Shown here in pieces: positions 34,236-49,100 of a stretch of 64,000 bases of DNA (the stretch's first letter is position 1; every line of letters starts with the position of its first letter). The position numbers and the translations under genes are program-made. The notes under the pieces were generated by a model, which worked only from the letters and a program-made list of their open reading frames with translations, made no database searches and was not told the DNA's origin. Source of the stretch: Enchytraeus crypticus (Eukaryota > Annelida > Clitellata > Enchytraeida > Enchytraeidae); NCBI GenBank assembly GCA_905160935.1, contig CAJHZI010000514.1, forward strand, positions 2,315,501 to 2,379,500, given 5' to 3'.

Positions 34236-35767
34236 AAATGTATAGCCTACATATTCCGTGAACCAAATTCATCTTTAATTTAATTTAGTCTATTAATTTT
34301 ACTCTTGGGTTTGATCGTCGGAGCTTAGGCCAATTAACTACAACTTTTCACGACGACCACATACGCGGGTTTGGCGAGTCAAGCCATGAAATATTCTAGT
34401 TTGAACGCCGGGGATCATGTCGGCGAGTAAAGCCGAGGGTCCGCCCCTCGAGTTTTACTCGTCTAGTTCTTACACACATCGCGGCATCATCGCGATCTTA
34501 ACAGTGGCTCGTCGATGATTAGTCCAGGGACATAGTTACAATGGTAGAATTTGGCATATTAAGCAGCACTGATATATCGCTTCGAAGAGTAAAAATAACT
34601 TGATACTATTATCATTTGGAATATTACAAAGCATCATAAAAATAAAACAAGAGTTAATCTCGGAGCGCCGCTAGTACTCTCCATTTGCCAAAATGTTCGC
34701 TGGGAAAGGGGATCATGAAGCAACCCATCCAGAGCCCAATCATATAAATAGTGACGTACAATACAGTTAAAGATGAATGACAAGAAAAGAAGTACTGTGC
34801 TACCCAAGAAGAAGTAGCACGAATTTCTTTAAATAACAAAGTATATTACTTCGTTTAAATTGATTGAAGCTTGTCCTACATAAAAACTTAAACACATTGG
34901 AACAGATTTATCTGCCGTATTTCATGAAAGAAACTAAAACAATTTCTGCTGCAAAACATAAAACATTCCTGACCTATAACTAGAGCTATGAACTTTGCCT
35001 CAACGGAAATTTATATTTCAGTATTTAGCACGCAATTAGCGAATTTCAGATTTTCTAAAACGATCACAAGTGCATAATGACTAGAGAACAAGCATTGCAA
35101 TAAAATGACATCGGGAAATAAAGACTTTTAAAATAAATTCTAAATAGAAAATATAATGTGCTAATTGTAATTACTTCAGACATAATAACAAATATGGGGT
35201 TGTAATTAAGAAAATAGTTAATTGCCAGGCAAGTACGCTTAATTATGAAAACAATGAACTACATTGATGTACGAACATCTATGACATGATTTGATGGAAA
35301 TTATTTCAGGCTAGCACTTGATATAAGCCTAACATTTTTCCAAAATTGCTAACAGCTTCTGAAAGATTCCAGCTTCCTTTCACTATCCTTACTTTAGTAA
35401 TTAATTTTTAATACAAATGTGACATAAATTAAATCAATTTAAACTGATAGCAGAAATAACATAATAGAATAGCTTAAATCAGGCATTATTTTAAGAATAC
35501 AATAACAGTATAGCTTAAGACTTATCAGGCTTTAAAACAAGTCAATTATAAAACAAGAGTATATTATAGTAAAAGCGAAAACGCCTGAGTGAGCAACTTC
35601 CTTTCATACACTTAAAATACAAAATACCCCAAAGTTTAATAAATCTAGAGTTTTCATCGAGGGGCAATATAGAAATAGCATGATAGTAGGGATTTAATAC
35701 ACAAAGTAACGTTAAATCATTCTCTTATAGCATTAACAACACTATTAAAAATGAATAATCTGATTAA

Positions 35768-35914
35768 GGGACGAGACTGGGGGGAGGGGCTATGGAAGGA
35801 TACGTCCCGCTAAATTCGGTGCTCAGCCCCCCTACTTTCAACCCCATATAAATATAGAGGCTAGAATCAATTCCCCCAATTAACCCCCTTTATTTCACGC
35901 CCCAAGTCTCGTCC
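35768..35914. mobile_element. Small MITE-like element with G-rich inverted ends
   Basis: 147 bp bounded by GGGACGAGACTGGGG and the complement of AGGACGAGACTTGGGG. The interior carries C-runs (CAGCCCCCCTAC, CCCCCAATTAACCCCC) and no ORF. Only one copy in this window. Confidence 0.6.
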
Positions 35915-36469
35915 TGAATTCAGGTTTAAAAACTCAGTAAAAGTATTAATATGAATGAACCAGATTATTGCTTAAAACCAGAGAATCAAGAAAACATCAC
36001 TCAAAAAGCAAGGTTATAGTATTAAAGCTCTAGAATTAATATATCTATCAATACAAATTCAACTACAAAACACCAATTAATCAATTTGTGCAGCTGCAGA
36101 CGATAACATAGCATATACGATATTTTAACAAGAAATGACTACTTTTACGCATAAAATCGGAACAAATCGAATCAAACGCATCAAGCTTGTGAAAATTAAG
36201 AGCAGCAACAACAAAAATAGAGAACTACTATCGTCAATCATAGCGCTAAGAAACAAAGGCCAAAGAGAAAAAACAAAATCTTAAACAAACGACGCAAATG
36301 CAATATTTGCAAAGCCCGTTAAAAGATAAATCAAAGTTCATAGACGGATGCTTAAGTATTGGTCACAAGACACCAGGCAGAAAGAAGATATCGAAATGGT
36401 AGAATGCACTCATTGAAACTTCAAAAATAAGAAAAATGAACAGTCGGCACTCTCTTAGTGCACTGCCTA

Positions 36470-36640
36470 CTGGCAGGTCCATGGTACATAACGCCTTCAC
36501 TCTTCTCTGTCTTCCGCCTTCCTCTTCATTTCTTTTGTCGTGATATACCATATTTTCTTGGGGGATAATCTTTTTGACGAGGTGGGCCCCCTATGCCTTC
36601 CTCAGCTTTGACTGACATTTACCGAGCAGGGGGCGTCAAT
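36470..36640 (-). repeat. LINE A 3' end fragment
   Basis: Minus strand: encodes the REEWR/YVPWTC end, then the hairpin CCTGCCAGTAGGCAG and TGCACTAAGAGAG. The upstream part (36545-36640) has lost similarity except for a GAGGAAGGCATAGGGGG/CCCACCTCG block shared with family C. Confidence 0.65.
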
Positions 36641-37389
36641 CCCTGAGAAAGCTATCCTGTTTACCCTAATATATTAAGTAGGCACTATTAATCACAAATT
36701 TCAGAAACTAATTGATAGCTCATATTCTTAGCATTGCATAAATCAACATTGCATAAGTCAACAATAAAAAACTAGTTTAACTTTTGTGGCCATTGCTACT
36801 TGACTATTGGCGACTCTATGCTAATTTAGGTTTACAGTTGCAGCTTTATTGAAAGGTGGTAGATTATAAAACTATTTATCAACGAATTAAATTTTCCTAT
36901 AGGTTATGACTTCTTATCAGCTTAAAACTTATTTGGTATAAATGAAGTCTGTGACGTAGAGCGTTTCAGTTTTTCCTCATCTGTCCACCTTTTCAGTATT
37001 GCCCACCTTTTCAGTATTTCCATTATTTCCAGTTTTTTCCAGTTATTATTTTTTTTCCAGTTATTATTTTCCAGTTTTTCCCAGTTATTATTTCCAGTAT
37101 TTTTAGTATTTCCTATTTAGTATTGTCCACCTTTTCAGTATTTCCTCATCTGTACATCTTTCAAAAAGTATATTCCCAACCGTGCCATATTTAGCGACCC
37201 CTAACATTAATGCTTTGTGAAGATAACCTACAAACGAAATTTTAATTAAACATTTATGCCATTTAGTCGAGCCCATGAGCCTAAACATCCCATCTAGTTC
37301 CGCACTGCATTGCTCCAGTTTGCCGAACACTCCAGCCACTTTGAGCTGACCTATCTTAGGATGAATCGTTAGATGTGATGAGAAGTGAT

Positions 37390-39090
37390 CTAGGCTGAGA
37401 GTCTCTTGGCGACAGCAGCAACGAAGGCCGCTCCTCTACCACTGCCATCCTCTGCGAGAATCAGACGACTCTGAGCGCAAAATACATGGTAGAATTTGTA
37501 GAATTTAAGAAAAGGCTAAGGGAAAAGTTTAACGTCAGTTTCCTGCTCGAATAGCATGTCAGTGACGGGGACAGCACAGAATTCGAACACTTCAACTACT
37601 GATCCGCTGTCAGACATCTTGCAAACAAGCCACTGGCTCAGCCCAACAACACCACCACCAACAACAACAACAATTATAATACTATTAATGATAACACCAA
37701 TAATGATAATAATACAAATCAATGAATGAATACAAATTTACGGTAGTCACTAGAAGGAGATAAATGGGACGCGTGATTGTAATTTTCATGAACTCATATC
37801 AATTAATAGGAAACGATTCTAATGTAATGATTACATATAAATTTACTAGGAAAATATTACAAATATTGCTGCTGAAACAGTAATTACGGAATATAACACG
37901 ACTGCAATGAGGGACTAAAATAGAGACTGTCAGAGCAATAGGCCTAACATTACAATTTATAACTAAATCAATCAATCAGAATTGTGAGAGAACTACATAC
38001 ATTTAAACTATTAACAAACTAATCAAGAGAAACGATTGGATCAAATGTAAATTAATAATTTACACTCTAGTAAGTGACGGGGTGATTTGTGAGTAAATAA
38101 ATATCACATTAATCTCTCAAATGGACATCAGATGTGAGTAAATCTACGATTTGAGCTCTTCATCTACTGATCAGAAGTCAGATATCTAACTGACTACACC
38201 ACAGGCTAATTAAACTCTTTATGGTCCTGACATCATCTTGGATGAGAAGCGGTCGTTACCTTAGGTCGTTACCTTAGATTCTATACGTTTTGTCATCATC
38301 ACACGTCGTAATGGACACAAATTCAATACAAACAGCAGCATATATGAAGCAAACTATCACAGAGAATGTAATTTCATCCAACTTCATATGTTGTTCTCAA
38401 CCTGACCTAATTGACGAGTCAAAAATGACTTCTAAATGGGGTTTCCTATTCCAGGTTCCCGATGCTCGTGCACAAAATGGCGGCGATGAATCAAATGTTA
38501 GGATTGATCTTCAATCCAGTATTTTAATATATTGAAATGATTATTTTGAATTAAAATATCTGATAAACCGCACTGGATACATTATAAACCCATAGAAATC
38601 AACGAAGCATTGGCTCGGCGGAGTCAAGTTCTGTATGGTCTGCTCTTCGCAGTAATATAAGCCTATATCTGACAAAGGATTACAGTATGCCGTTAAATTT
38701 AAAATCCTGCAGTACTACAATGGTATAACGAGATTAATGATTCCAATATCCAGAGATAGAGCTTCAGGATTGAGAACTGAAAATTCTAACGTTGAGCAAT
38801 TGAAAGTACTACCTAAACCTATACAGTAGGGAGCGAGCTCTTGAAGCCATTCTGTCATCATATCATGAACAATTGAATGTACTACCTGTACACTAGGAGC
38901 GAGCTCTTGAAGCCATTCTGTCATCATATCATGAAGTTTAGGATGATAGCGATACAGAGAACCGTCGATAGCGATCACATTCTCACTCCACTTCATGTGA
39001 TTCAGAAGCACCGCCAGACCTGCACAATTCATGATTCATATTTAAACATTATCATGTAATTTCTCTCTCTTTCTTTCTCTCTCTCTCCCT

Positions 39091-39122
<32 letters not shown>

Positions 39123-42100
39123 ATGCACTGCCTAAAGGCAGGTTCATGGCATGTAACTCTTCAAAGCAAATTTATTTCAATTATCTGTAATACGGCAATA
39201 AAAACTATTAACTAGAAGGATTTAGAGATGGAATGAGAAATCAAAAACACAATAAGAGAAAGTTCTCAATAAAGAAAGACAATTTGACATAGCTGAATTT
39301 ATTCAATACATTCAATATAGTCGGTAACTTCGACCTAGTCAACAATACAGTCAATTTCTCACAAAATTGCCTTTTGTGAAGTGACTAACTTTGTTGATGT
39401 ATGGAGTGGTCTTGATTGAGCATGAAAGCAGACTCTCAGTATGAATATGTACCATGGATCTGCCACTTGGCAGAACAATAGACAGAGAGTCGATATCTAA
39501 CCTGCTAAAATAACACTTTTCTATTGCATTTCTAAAAATTACAATAGAAAGCTAACTATGCATTATGGAGATAGGCCAGACTGTAACTCTAAAATATTAA
39601 TCAAAGTAGTTTGTTTGTAAATGTAATTTTTATTAACAACTACAACGTGCACATATAAAACTCACAGATGCTTAATGAATTTGAATAACAACAGCAACAA
39701 CATCAGCAACAGCAACAACAACAGCAGAAACAGCAACAACAACTACAACAACCGCAGCAACAGCAACAACAACAACAATAACAGCAACAACAACAGCAAC
39801 AACATCAACAACATCAACAACAACAGCAGCGAGCTACTCACAGGCAGACACAACTTGAGCAGAGCGGATGGAGAGGGCAGAGCAGACATATCTAACGAGA
39901 GCCACGTCGTTATCAGAGGCGACAGCCGTGAGGTCGAGTTCTCTGAGAACTGCGCGAGTGTGGCTAGTGTCTGCATCTGTGTCGCTGTATGTCACAGGCA
40001 CAAAAGAACAAGTTCAGAAACGTTAATGAAAGTGCATTTTTAAATTGTAACTTTTACGTTTTCCTTAGCGATTTGGGGATTTTTACCCGTGTTGTGTTCG
40101 GATTGCTGAGAATAGATCAATAGCAGACTGCATGTGCCGTAAAAAGGCGACAAAGAACTAAGATCTAAACTAACGCGTCAGAAAGGACATTCGGTTGATG
40201 AGCGTCTAGGCTCTAGAAATGCTATAATTGTTTGTAGTTCCGACCCTAGTTAAAATGAGATTGAAGTTATGATGATGATGATGAAGATGAAGTTATCCTT
40301 TGGGATTTTGTATAAGGGTTGTGGTTGTATAAGGATCAGTATTAGTTTGGCTCCAACAGCGAACGACCGAATAATTTTTCTATATCTTCGTACACTTATA
40401 AACAGCCTTTCAGTCTTTACATTTATTTCGAAGCTAACCACAGAATGGCAGGTCAAAGTCACACCGCTTGCTGCTGTCGCGAGCGTAGACTCATTGCGAC
40501 TAAACACTTTAGAAGAATACGTTAGCTATTCGAAAAACTCCATTTTATAAGTGTTTATAATACAGTGTTTGTGATTATATGCTATGAATATTAGGCCTAA
40601 ACTATTAAAGGTAAGTGCCTATGGGTCGATTACAAGTAAAAAATAAATATATAAAATTCGAGCTAAGAATTCAAATTCAGACCTTTAGTTCAAAATCCAA
40701 GAGATAACACAACTACCCGCAAAAACGAAGCCAACTTACATACATGCACTTAACTTCATAAACAAAAATACATTAAATATATCATTAAGATAAACTGAAT
40801 AAAATTTCGAAGAATACAAATGATCCAATTATACTACATAAATTTAGTTCAAGACCAGTAAGCAAATAAATTTCAACCGTTCAATGTCAGAGAGGTGTGT
40901 TGCTGTGAAAGAGTTCCATTTGAAGAGTTTTTCAGAGCCCACCCCTTGGAACATGAGCTTCTTCTCAGTTAATTTAACGAGTACAAGTCTCACGACATCT
41001 CCTATGTAATGACCGGCGCACAACTTCTCAAACCTGTCGTCACAAACCACATATATGTACTTCAAAGCATTTCATTCTACGATATAACGCTATACAATCT
41101 CAATCAAGAAAAACTTTAATAATAATAATTAATATTAACAGAGAAAACGTATATAGCAGTGTCATAGAAAAATTTTAAACAGACACCAAGTACAGCTTAA
41201 TTATAATTCTAGTTTTCGTCAAAGTTCATGCACAAATTATGAAATAAATTCAACGTTAACATTTAATTAGGATAATGCACGATTTGCTTTAAATTGTCCC
41301 TGATTTTGTTCATAAAAAGTTTGTAAAAAATCCAACAGAAACTGCATTAATCAAACGTACATATGCAGATTAAGACACCAGTGTGGACTGGATTTATGTT
41401 TATTGTATGGCCTACAATTCTAGCCTAGTGAAAATGTGGGGCTGCACAACGCTTGCAGAGATTCCAACAGTAGTCTGTGACTTAAATGTAAACAATAGAT
41501 CGGTAAAACTAAATGTTAAACGGTATTATTAGCAAAGCAAAGCAAATTTTTAAAAGTAAGGTTTTGGTGCAAAAATGAGCATAACTCTACTTGTACATTT
41601 AAGAAATTTGAAAGAAATGAGTAGAATTGGACAAAAACTATGCACGAAAATTTAATTGGAAAACAGAAATTAGGTACGAAAATTAAGGAAAATTTTCTTT
41701 AGGAGGGTCATTTTTAGCACAGACTGTACAAAACACTGACTGAAGCATATACTGAGGATTGAATTAATAAACCACCTCAAAGCTAGTAATTTTAGCAAAA
41801 GTCTCTGACTCCATGGGCCTATCTTGTGTCCAGTTAAGAGAGAGATAGTCAAATTTTTAGTGTGCAGATATATTTTGAGCCTGCTCTTAAAAGAGTAGCT
41901 GAAAGATATGTAGAATCCCAATAAAAATCTGTTATGAAGCAGAATATGGAATTATCAGCAATACAAATGTTACTATATTGTAATACAAATTTCTCTCGCT
42001 AGTATTCTGCCATATAGCAGGTCCATGGTACATATTCATACTCAATATGCTTTCCTGCCCCATAAAGACCAACAAGTTAATCCCTTCACAAAGGCAATAT

Positions 42101-42802
42101 CTTATCCTTACCTTATGTAGCCTACAGTTTAGGAAAAACTGGCTTCTGAGGTGGTTCCCGTTGCCTCCCTGGTTCTTGCTTAGTCGCCTCTTATGAAATG
42201 GGCAGTTAACGGTTGGTCTTTTTTCTTTTTCATTTCATTTTTCAGGTTGGTATTATTGAGTGTCCCTGAAACAATAGAGATATACCGTGCGAGATAAACA
42301 CACTGCTTGATGCCAACAACTGGAGCTTTGAGAGTGAAAGATTAGCCAAATTGTGACTCACGTGAAGGAGCCAACATGGTTGGAGTGTTTGTCCACTTCT
42401 TCATCACATTCTGTCTTCAAAAAGTTCAGACTGCCATTATCTCCAAAGGCACCCCATTCAATGTCAATGACAACCTGCAGGTTAATGAATTTCTACAGTT
42501 TAGTACTTAAACATGAGAACCACAAGTTTATTAATATTATAAAGTTTAATAGAATACGCCTGACATTAGGAGTCTAAGAACTAAAAAATGGATACACAAA
42601 TTTCATTATACTACATCGTTAATTTGATGTAGTAACCATTAGATAGCGAGCTAAAGCTTAAAACATTGTCCTTTTTATCAACGTGTGTAAGGCATAGTTT
42701 TATGAGAAGGGATTAACTCGTTACTCAATGTAATGATTTTTAAGAAGCGTGAAAGCAGTAAGTGAGTCAGAATATGTACAGTGAACCTGCAACTTGGCAG
42801 AA

Positions 42803-42858
<56 letters not shown>

Positions 42859-43111
42859 TGTATAATATACATGTATATATATATATATACATATACTGTA
42901 TAATATATATATAATATATACATATATAATATATATATATTATATTTATATATATATATAATTATATATATATATACACTATAATTAGTAAAACATAATG
43001 TATAAATTGATTAATATACGTAAAACATTTGTACATGTATTTCTAAGCTTATTTTATAATATAAATTACATAAAATAATGTATGAATTGATTAATATACG
43101 AAAATTTACTG

Positions 43112-43165
<54 letters not shown>

Positions 43166-46100
43166 TGTATAATATACATGTATATATATATATATACATA
43201 TACTGTATAATATATATATAATATATACATATATAATATATATATATTATATTTATATATATATATAATTATATATATATATACACTATAATTAGTAAAA
43301 CATAATGTATAAATTGATTAATATACGTAAAACATTTGTACATGTATTTCTAAGCTTATTTTATAATATAAATTACATAAAATAATGTATAAATTGATTA
43401 ATATACGAAAATTTCTTCAACGAGAAAGCTGTCAATATCCTTTTTCACTGATTTCTGGCTGAGAAGCAATTTTCTAAGATGTCTATGAGTGAAAGAAACA
43501 GAAGAACATTAAATAATGATTAATTAATGCAAGTGATGGAATTAGTAGGAACTCTATTTAAGTTTTTTATAATTCATTTTTTATTGTTCTGTGATCTTAC
43601 GTGTACGTGTGTATGTGTGTCTTGTGTGTACATATGTACATGTGATGCATCTTTTCCTGTCTGTTTTTGATGAATAAAAAAGATCACTTGGAATTTCAAT
43701 AGAACAAGCAAATGGATGTATGCCATTCCCCTCAGCAGTTGGTATCAGTTCTATAACTAAGACATTACAATTTAGTATGCTGCAAGCTATATAGAATTAA
43801 AATACTATATGTACAGAGCCCCAGAGTTATAATTAATATTATTAGGCAAAGTTATTTTTTAAGCAATTTACTACGACTGACTTTGCATGATACAGGAAAA
43901 AGCGTGAGGTATTAAAGCGTTTATTAATTATTAAACCTACTACAACACTAAATAGGCAGAAGCCGATGTGCATAGTAATTTTTAGTCTCTAAAGGTTATA
44001 CGTTGCGACTGTTAAATTGTAAACCTTGTCAGCATAGACAAATAGGCTCCAAAACTTGCTACAAAATTATCTAAAACGAATGTTTGAAAAGTTGAATGTC
44101 TGTTCGTATCCCGACCCTAGTTCTACTGAAATTCAAAGTAGGATGATGATGACTACCTGTTTTAAAGTGTTCTTTGCTTCATCCGTCCATTTATCAACAT
44201 TCTCAGGTCTCTCAACATAAGCAGCATTACAACCAGTGCCTAAAGACAATTCATTGATTTAGCAACATCTATAATACGAAGTAGCAAAGCTATACACCTA
44301 CTCAACAATTCACACTTTCTCGCATTTTACTCAACTACTGATTACACTGTTTTTCAAGATATCTATCTGATTAATTATGTTTATGTAGTGTATACTTTAA
44401 TTCAGATAACTGCTTCACTCGTATGACAGCTTAACGTAGACGGACTACACGGCAGGCAGGTTAGAGGGCACTCTTCAACGATATGTTTCATGGTTTGAGA
44501 TTGGTCACAGTTACAAAGTGGCGAATCATGAACTGTTCAGCAAATTTCACATATAGACCAAATGCTAAGATACACGTAATTTACCTGTTGTTGATTACAA
44601 CATGAATAGTAATAAACTCAGCATCATTACTAAAAATATTAGCATAGAAGAATACACTAATTTTAAGACATCTGATTGACTACTAAAAAGGTAGCAAAGT
44701 AAATCAAATGTCCAGAAATCTAATATGTTATAACATAAGTAAAAATTTGTAATTCTACTCTGAATGGAAGAGAAAAAATTCTGAATTTGCTACATATTCC
44801 ACACACTGCACAGTTTTCTAGAATAGAATATTTCGTTATTTTACGAAATATCATTATGCAAATAAAAAGAACTGAGACGAGTTTAACCGTCTAGAAAATT
44901 AACTACGAGATGAGAATTAATGGTATTTGAACTCTGCATCTGTTATTCTGCAGCCGAGACTGTTCTCTGATACCCAGCAAAAAGGATCAGCAAAATATAA
45001 ACCAAGCAGTAAATACCTAGAATTAGTCCGATTCCACATTTCTTGTCTAGATACGATCCTGCCATAAGAGTTCCCGTAGTGTCATTTAGCACGGCAACAA
45101 CATCGACCTTTAAATTCTACATCAAAAAATAGGCACAAATAATTAGTTTATCCTTATAAAATCACAACAGATTCACTTAACTGAAACAAAATGAATAGTA
45201 ATGTACTTTCTACATAGGATATTTAATTTTAGTACATTGTTAAGTTCATTATAATAAGTTTTAATACATCAAAAACTCCTAGAAAAAAAACAATAATTTC
45301 AAGCTACAACCATAATATTACAGATATGAGCAGTAATATAATTACGCATTAGCTGTATGTAAATATATTCTTCAAGTAATTGAGCGTGTAGGAGTATTGC
45401 AGATTCTTAGAGTATTTATATAAATAAAATATTGCACACAACACGGAGTACAACAATTAAAAAGATAATTTAACTTCAATCTCTACCAGGCATCACTTAG
45501 CGGACACTTGAGTAGTCTCTACTGATATCGATCCATAACAAAGTCATATACATCACTGGCCACAAGATTGAAATCAATATCAAATATATTTAAGTCTTTA
45601 TTATATTGCTTAACTAAGTTATGTTTATTTCCCATATCTATCTTTAATTTATTAATTAATAACCACATTTGTGTAACTATAAAAGCTATGTGAAAGCGCT
45701 TTTATTATTGGAGCATTATCATTTTGCGTAAAATATGTCGCATCCAACTTAATCTCTTTCCTTATGATTTCACTCCAAGGAATTTATTTAACTATATAAC
45801 ATAACTAAATTCTGAATCTATTCTATCATGACACCTCGAATAACATCGAAGACGAAATGTGATACGATCTAAAATCTACATAAATAGAATAGAACTTTGA
45901 TTATTCTAAAGAAAGATAAAATTAAATGTTAACAAATTCTAACTTTTAAAATTAAATTAAAATTCAGTTATAAAATTAAATTGAATTGAAAGAATAAAAT
46001 CTAAATGCCTGACCGAATAAATTAAAAATGAACAAGAGATTACCAATACTTACTCCGCGCCTTGCGAGAGCTTCCTCCAATAAAACCACAGAATCTTGAT

Positions 46101-49100
46101 CCACACCATCAGTACATTTAAAGCTCTTGGTCCACGTTACTAATACACCACTTTTTAAACCTTCCTGACGCATCGGAAATGAGAAAGTAAATCCTATACC
46201 ACAATAATCTTTTGAATAATTTTTAACAAAAAATGCAAATGTGATAGATAAAAGATTCAAATTACGACTACCGAATATCAATAAAATTAATTATAGTTAG
46301 TAAGAATAATGAGTGATTCAAAAGCATATATGTGCAATATTGCAAACAGATGTTATATCAATGTTATGATAATAAAGAAACAATAGCAAGCTAAGAAAAT
46401 TACTAGATTATTATCATTCGAGATTTGTATAAATAACATAGCTAATATAAAGTTTTCTGAAAGTTATTTATAGAACTAGAAACAGAGTAAATAGTTTTAC
46501 CTAGAGGTAATCTCTTGTCAAGCATATTCTCTTCTTGAAGAAATTTATATATACTGTCTGCAAGATGATCAAATACCTGAATAAAAAAATGAAGTATATT
46601 TGAATTAGTACAACTTTAAACGCTTTTTATTCCTAGAGCAAAGTAAACCCAGAAGAAACGTAACAACAATTGAAAATAAGAACCATAAGAGCATAGAAAC
46701 AGTAAATCAATACAGACATTAATACAGATATGAGTGGGATATGGCATAACAGTTAAAGTGTTGCCTCGGAAGCACACAGCCATGGTTTAAAGCCCATCCA
46801 ACGTACAATAAACTCCACGTGATCATAGGTTCAACATAGATAAATCCGGACGCGTTCAGCCGAAATGTTTCACTTCACTCACACGAATATCGTCGGCAGA
46901 ATAGAACCTATCAGCAGCCAGAATTTAGCACCTAATTTGAAGAATCACAGCCGTAGTCTACCTGTGCAACAGCAACTCGCAAAACAGTTAACAGCTAAAT
47001 GATTGAAGGAGTGCGACATAAGCTAAGATGAATGCAGACACAGGCCAATGTAAAGTCAAACTACGTGCAGTAAGAATTGAGGGGTTATAAAAACATTGCA
47101 TCAGAGAAGAAATCAAAACAGATTCGATTGAGTTTGCTTGTGATTATTGAGTGCAACAGCAGAATATTACAACAATGAAGCTTTTTGTTTGCAGGTCGAT
47201 GATCTAACTCAGTGTCAGTCAATCACAAACATTTATAAAAAATTTACCAAGTGCTGTAACACATTTATAATAGAAACAAATTATTTACTTAGTGCTGATT
47301 GCTAAATAGCCAATTTTTGTTCAGCTACACTCAATTTTCCGCTCAATTATCTCGGCTGATGTGACTAAATTATGAATGGAGCATGCTACAAGCATGCTCT
47401 TATTAGCCTGTCCTTATGTTGGTATGTTCCAATAATACGCCTAGCTGCATTTTAACAGTATGTTCCAATAAAAGACCTTGCACTCTGTCATCTAAAGACA
47501 ACTACAGAACCAGACTTCATTAACCAGACTTTATAAACATTAAATATAAGCGCTAGTCTCAGTATTTACAGACTCATCAAATCAGCAATTGAGTTCAAAC
47601 TAAAACCACTTTCTTTTCAGAAAGCAATACTGATAGCATACAGTCAACCTCTTATATAATAAGATATTTTGTACCTTCTTTGATGGCTTGCAGGGTAGAT
47701 GCTATTATACTGCACTGATTATAGTACCGTATCAAAGAATACAAATGTATTTTGCAGTATCATATGTTACACGCCCTAAACCTCAGTCAGTTAGTCAGCC
47801 AGCTAATCAGACAGTCAGTTAGGCAGCCGGCCAGTCAGCAAAGCATACAGCCAGCTAGCCAACCAGTCAATTAGTCAATTTATCAGTACATCATTTAGTT
47901 CATTAACTTCACTTGCTTATTCACTCCCTCTCTAACTGTCTGTATCTTCCTCACAATGCATGCTCTTGTATATTTCTTTACGCAGAATAATTAAATTCTC
48001 GCCAATAACAGAGATCAAACCTCTGAAGCAGGTCCGTAGAGCTTAGGAGTTGGTACATTGTAGTTACGACTGACGCTTGTACACTGGCCATCCTTCATGC
48101 GACACAGGAGTACACGAAAATTTGTACCTCCCAGATCTAGAGCCAGAAATTCTCCATGCTCTTGAAAAACAGTCACACAAAGTAACAGTGCAATACAACT
48201 TCGCATAGATCACATACTGGACATAAGAAATTATTCAAGTTTTACTTAAAACAAACAAACATTTCAGAGCAGTAATTTAAAAAATCTAATTAATTAGCAA
48301 ACCAGATTTAGATTAACTTTAAAGAACTTGCAAGTTACTCAGCCAATATAACGTATCTAAAAAATTTATTAATGATACAGCTGCATTAAATGCTAACTAT
48401 TTAGCAACCTTGAAGAAAATATACAGAAAGGTCTTATGTCCTCACTATTCATATCTGAAAATAACTCCCACAGTAAGGCAGTTGATAATAGTGGAGTTCA
48501 CCTTATTTAACAATTAATGCATTATTACATGTAATATTGCTGACTTACTTAAGCATTCCGCCATAGAAAGGTTAAATAGTAAAGCTAAAAGCTAAAAGCT
48601 AAGGTTAACGTCAGTTTCCTCACTCGAAAGCGATGTCAGTGATGGAAGACCCCAGGATTTGAATCCGCACATACTGCTCTGCGGTCGAGTATCTTACCGA
48701 CTTCGCCACTAGCTCCAGCCAGTGCCACTGACAGTCATTACAATTCGATTAAGATAATTCCAGTAACAAACATGTTGACTTAATCGTAAAGACTATGCCT
48801 TTCCCACCTTAAAACAGCATAAAATTAACTTAGAAAAAATAGTAATTCAGAGATATTTTCTCATTCCTTTTTCAACTTTAGCATAGTTGCTTAACACCTT
48901 ACAAGCTATGAATATTATGCAGTGGCCTGAATGCATAATAACAAGTACGCAAAGAAATATTTTAAAAATTTAGAGGAATTAACAAATTTCCAACAAAGCA
49001 TCATTTACATAGGGTTAACATAGTGCTGCAGTAAAGTTTAAATGCAACAAGTACAAAACCGACCCTGTCCATTTAGAAGTGAGAGCACGTATGTGTTTTC

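Larger units (their letters stand above)
30010..37389. other. Intergenic region between PYROXD1 and hexokinase
   Basis: No conserved gene recognised. It contains the presumed PYROXD1 promoter (immediately above 30009, no clear TATA), a GC-richer repeat island (30480-31850), (TA)n tracts, a CR1/L2-like 3' end, a 19-bp satellite, a LINE B fragment and a small inverted-repeat element. At 34330-34500 there is a GC-richer unexplained block (GTCGGCGAGTAAAGCCGAGG, GTCCGCCCCTCGAG). From 34,830 to 35,760 and from 36,000 to 36,340 I see only AT-rich unique sequence. Confidence 0.6.

Noticed and set aside
38290-38535. 81-residue plus-strand ORF in the last hexokinase intron
   Set aside because: No family recognised, opposite strand to the gene, no conserved features.
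39675-40043. Asn-rich 122-residue plus-strand ORF (polyN/Ser)
   Set aside because: Translation of the CAA/CAG triplet repeat plus the antisense of hexokinase exon 10.
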